From positions 336,121,952 to 336,185,951 of the forward strand of contig NC_053491.1 of NCBI RefSeq assembly GCF_905171775.1: a DNA stretch of 64,000 nucleotides, given 5' to 3'. Source of the stretch: Rana temporaria (lineage: Eukaryota; Chordata; Amphibia; Anura; Ranidae). Under the pieces are notes generated by a model. It did not search any database. It was not told the DNA's origin and saw only the letters and a program-made list of their open reading frames with translations. Positions 63,809 through 64,000 of this stretch are shown one piece after another. The translations under genes were made by a program, and so were the position numbers. Numbering within the stretch: position 1 is the first letter of the stretch; every line of letters starts with the position of its first letter.

Positions 63809-64000
63809 GATTTTTGCGTCTCAAGCCCTGGACTCGCGCTCTATTGTCGCCGCTATGCCTTTCCCCCTCCCTCCCCTGTATGTGTTGTCCCCCCCTCCCA
63901 CTTCCCTCTTGGTGAATTTTTGTCCTTTTTCTTTCTTTTTTTTTCTCCCCTTGTATGTTCTTTGTTTGTCCTTTTTTCTTTCTCTCTTTTTCTCTGTTTT
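63809..64000 (+). mobile_element. 3' tail of the Tx1-like L1 interrupted at 58355
   Basis: Immediately after the TTA duplication, gatttttgcgtctcaagccc and a C/T-rich tail (ctttccccctccctcccctg) continue the L1 non-coding 3' end. The window stops before its poly(A). Confidence 0.6.

Overview
The window looks like vertebrate, almost certainly amphibian and probably true-frog (ranid), genomic DNA. The evidence is one spliced single-copy gene with vertebrate exon/intron structure, buried in a dense mix of DIRS, Tx1-type L1, Penelope, Gmr1-like LTR, Tc1, Harbinger, hAT and piggyBac-type elements. Several short inverted-repeat families are ones I associate with ranid genomes. The species is inferred, not proven.

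The host gene is RNF145 on the + strand. Positions 1-5526 are intron, 5527-5883 is the penultimate exon (last membrane segments and first half of the RING-H2 finger), 5884-11916 is the last intron, and 11917-12357 is the last coding exon (rest of the RING and tail). The 3'UTR runs to about 13680. No other host gene was recognised; 13.7-64 kb reads as intergenic transposon deposits.

Layout: 1-4740 an L2/CR1-like LINE piece and a decayed DIRS element; 4.8-11.3 kb inverted-repeat elements and Tc1 relics around the exons; 14.4-23.1 kb one Tx1-like L1 split by an LTR element (15862-18478), a 400-bp insert and a Penelope-like segment; 23.1-27.0 kb a second L1 tail and repeats; 27.3-39.7 kb a DIRS element holding a Penelope-like insert, a piggyBac-like MITE, a SINE-driven tandem array and an inverted-repeat element that itself contains a second LTR element (35857-39034); 39.7-47 kb assorted repeats; 47.0-51.4 kb three Tc1 elements in a row separated by (AT)n; 51.6-53.4 kb an element with a 48-bp minisatellite; 57.9-64 kb an L1 tail interrupted by a two-gene Harbinger transposon that carries a hAT insert.

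The most exciting content is in the two LTR retrotransposons. They are related (short matching LTR termini, tRNA-Leu-like primer site, SCAN-like Gag) and both lack integrase and reverse transcriptase. Each carries coding sequence recognisable as a different host transcription regulator. The 15862-18478 element has the 7SK-binding/PYNT/cyclin-T-binding half of a HEXIM protein. The 35857-39034 element has the Q (tetramerisation) domain of the Groucho-family protein TLE5/AES, fused in frame behind Gag-protease in an open 634-residue ORF. To my knowledge this is undescribed. A second notable item is a 901-bp insert whose inverted arms each encode a near-complete hammerhead-ribozyme fold.
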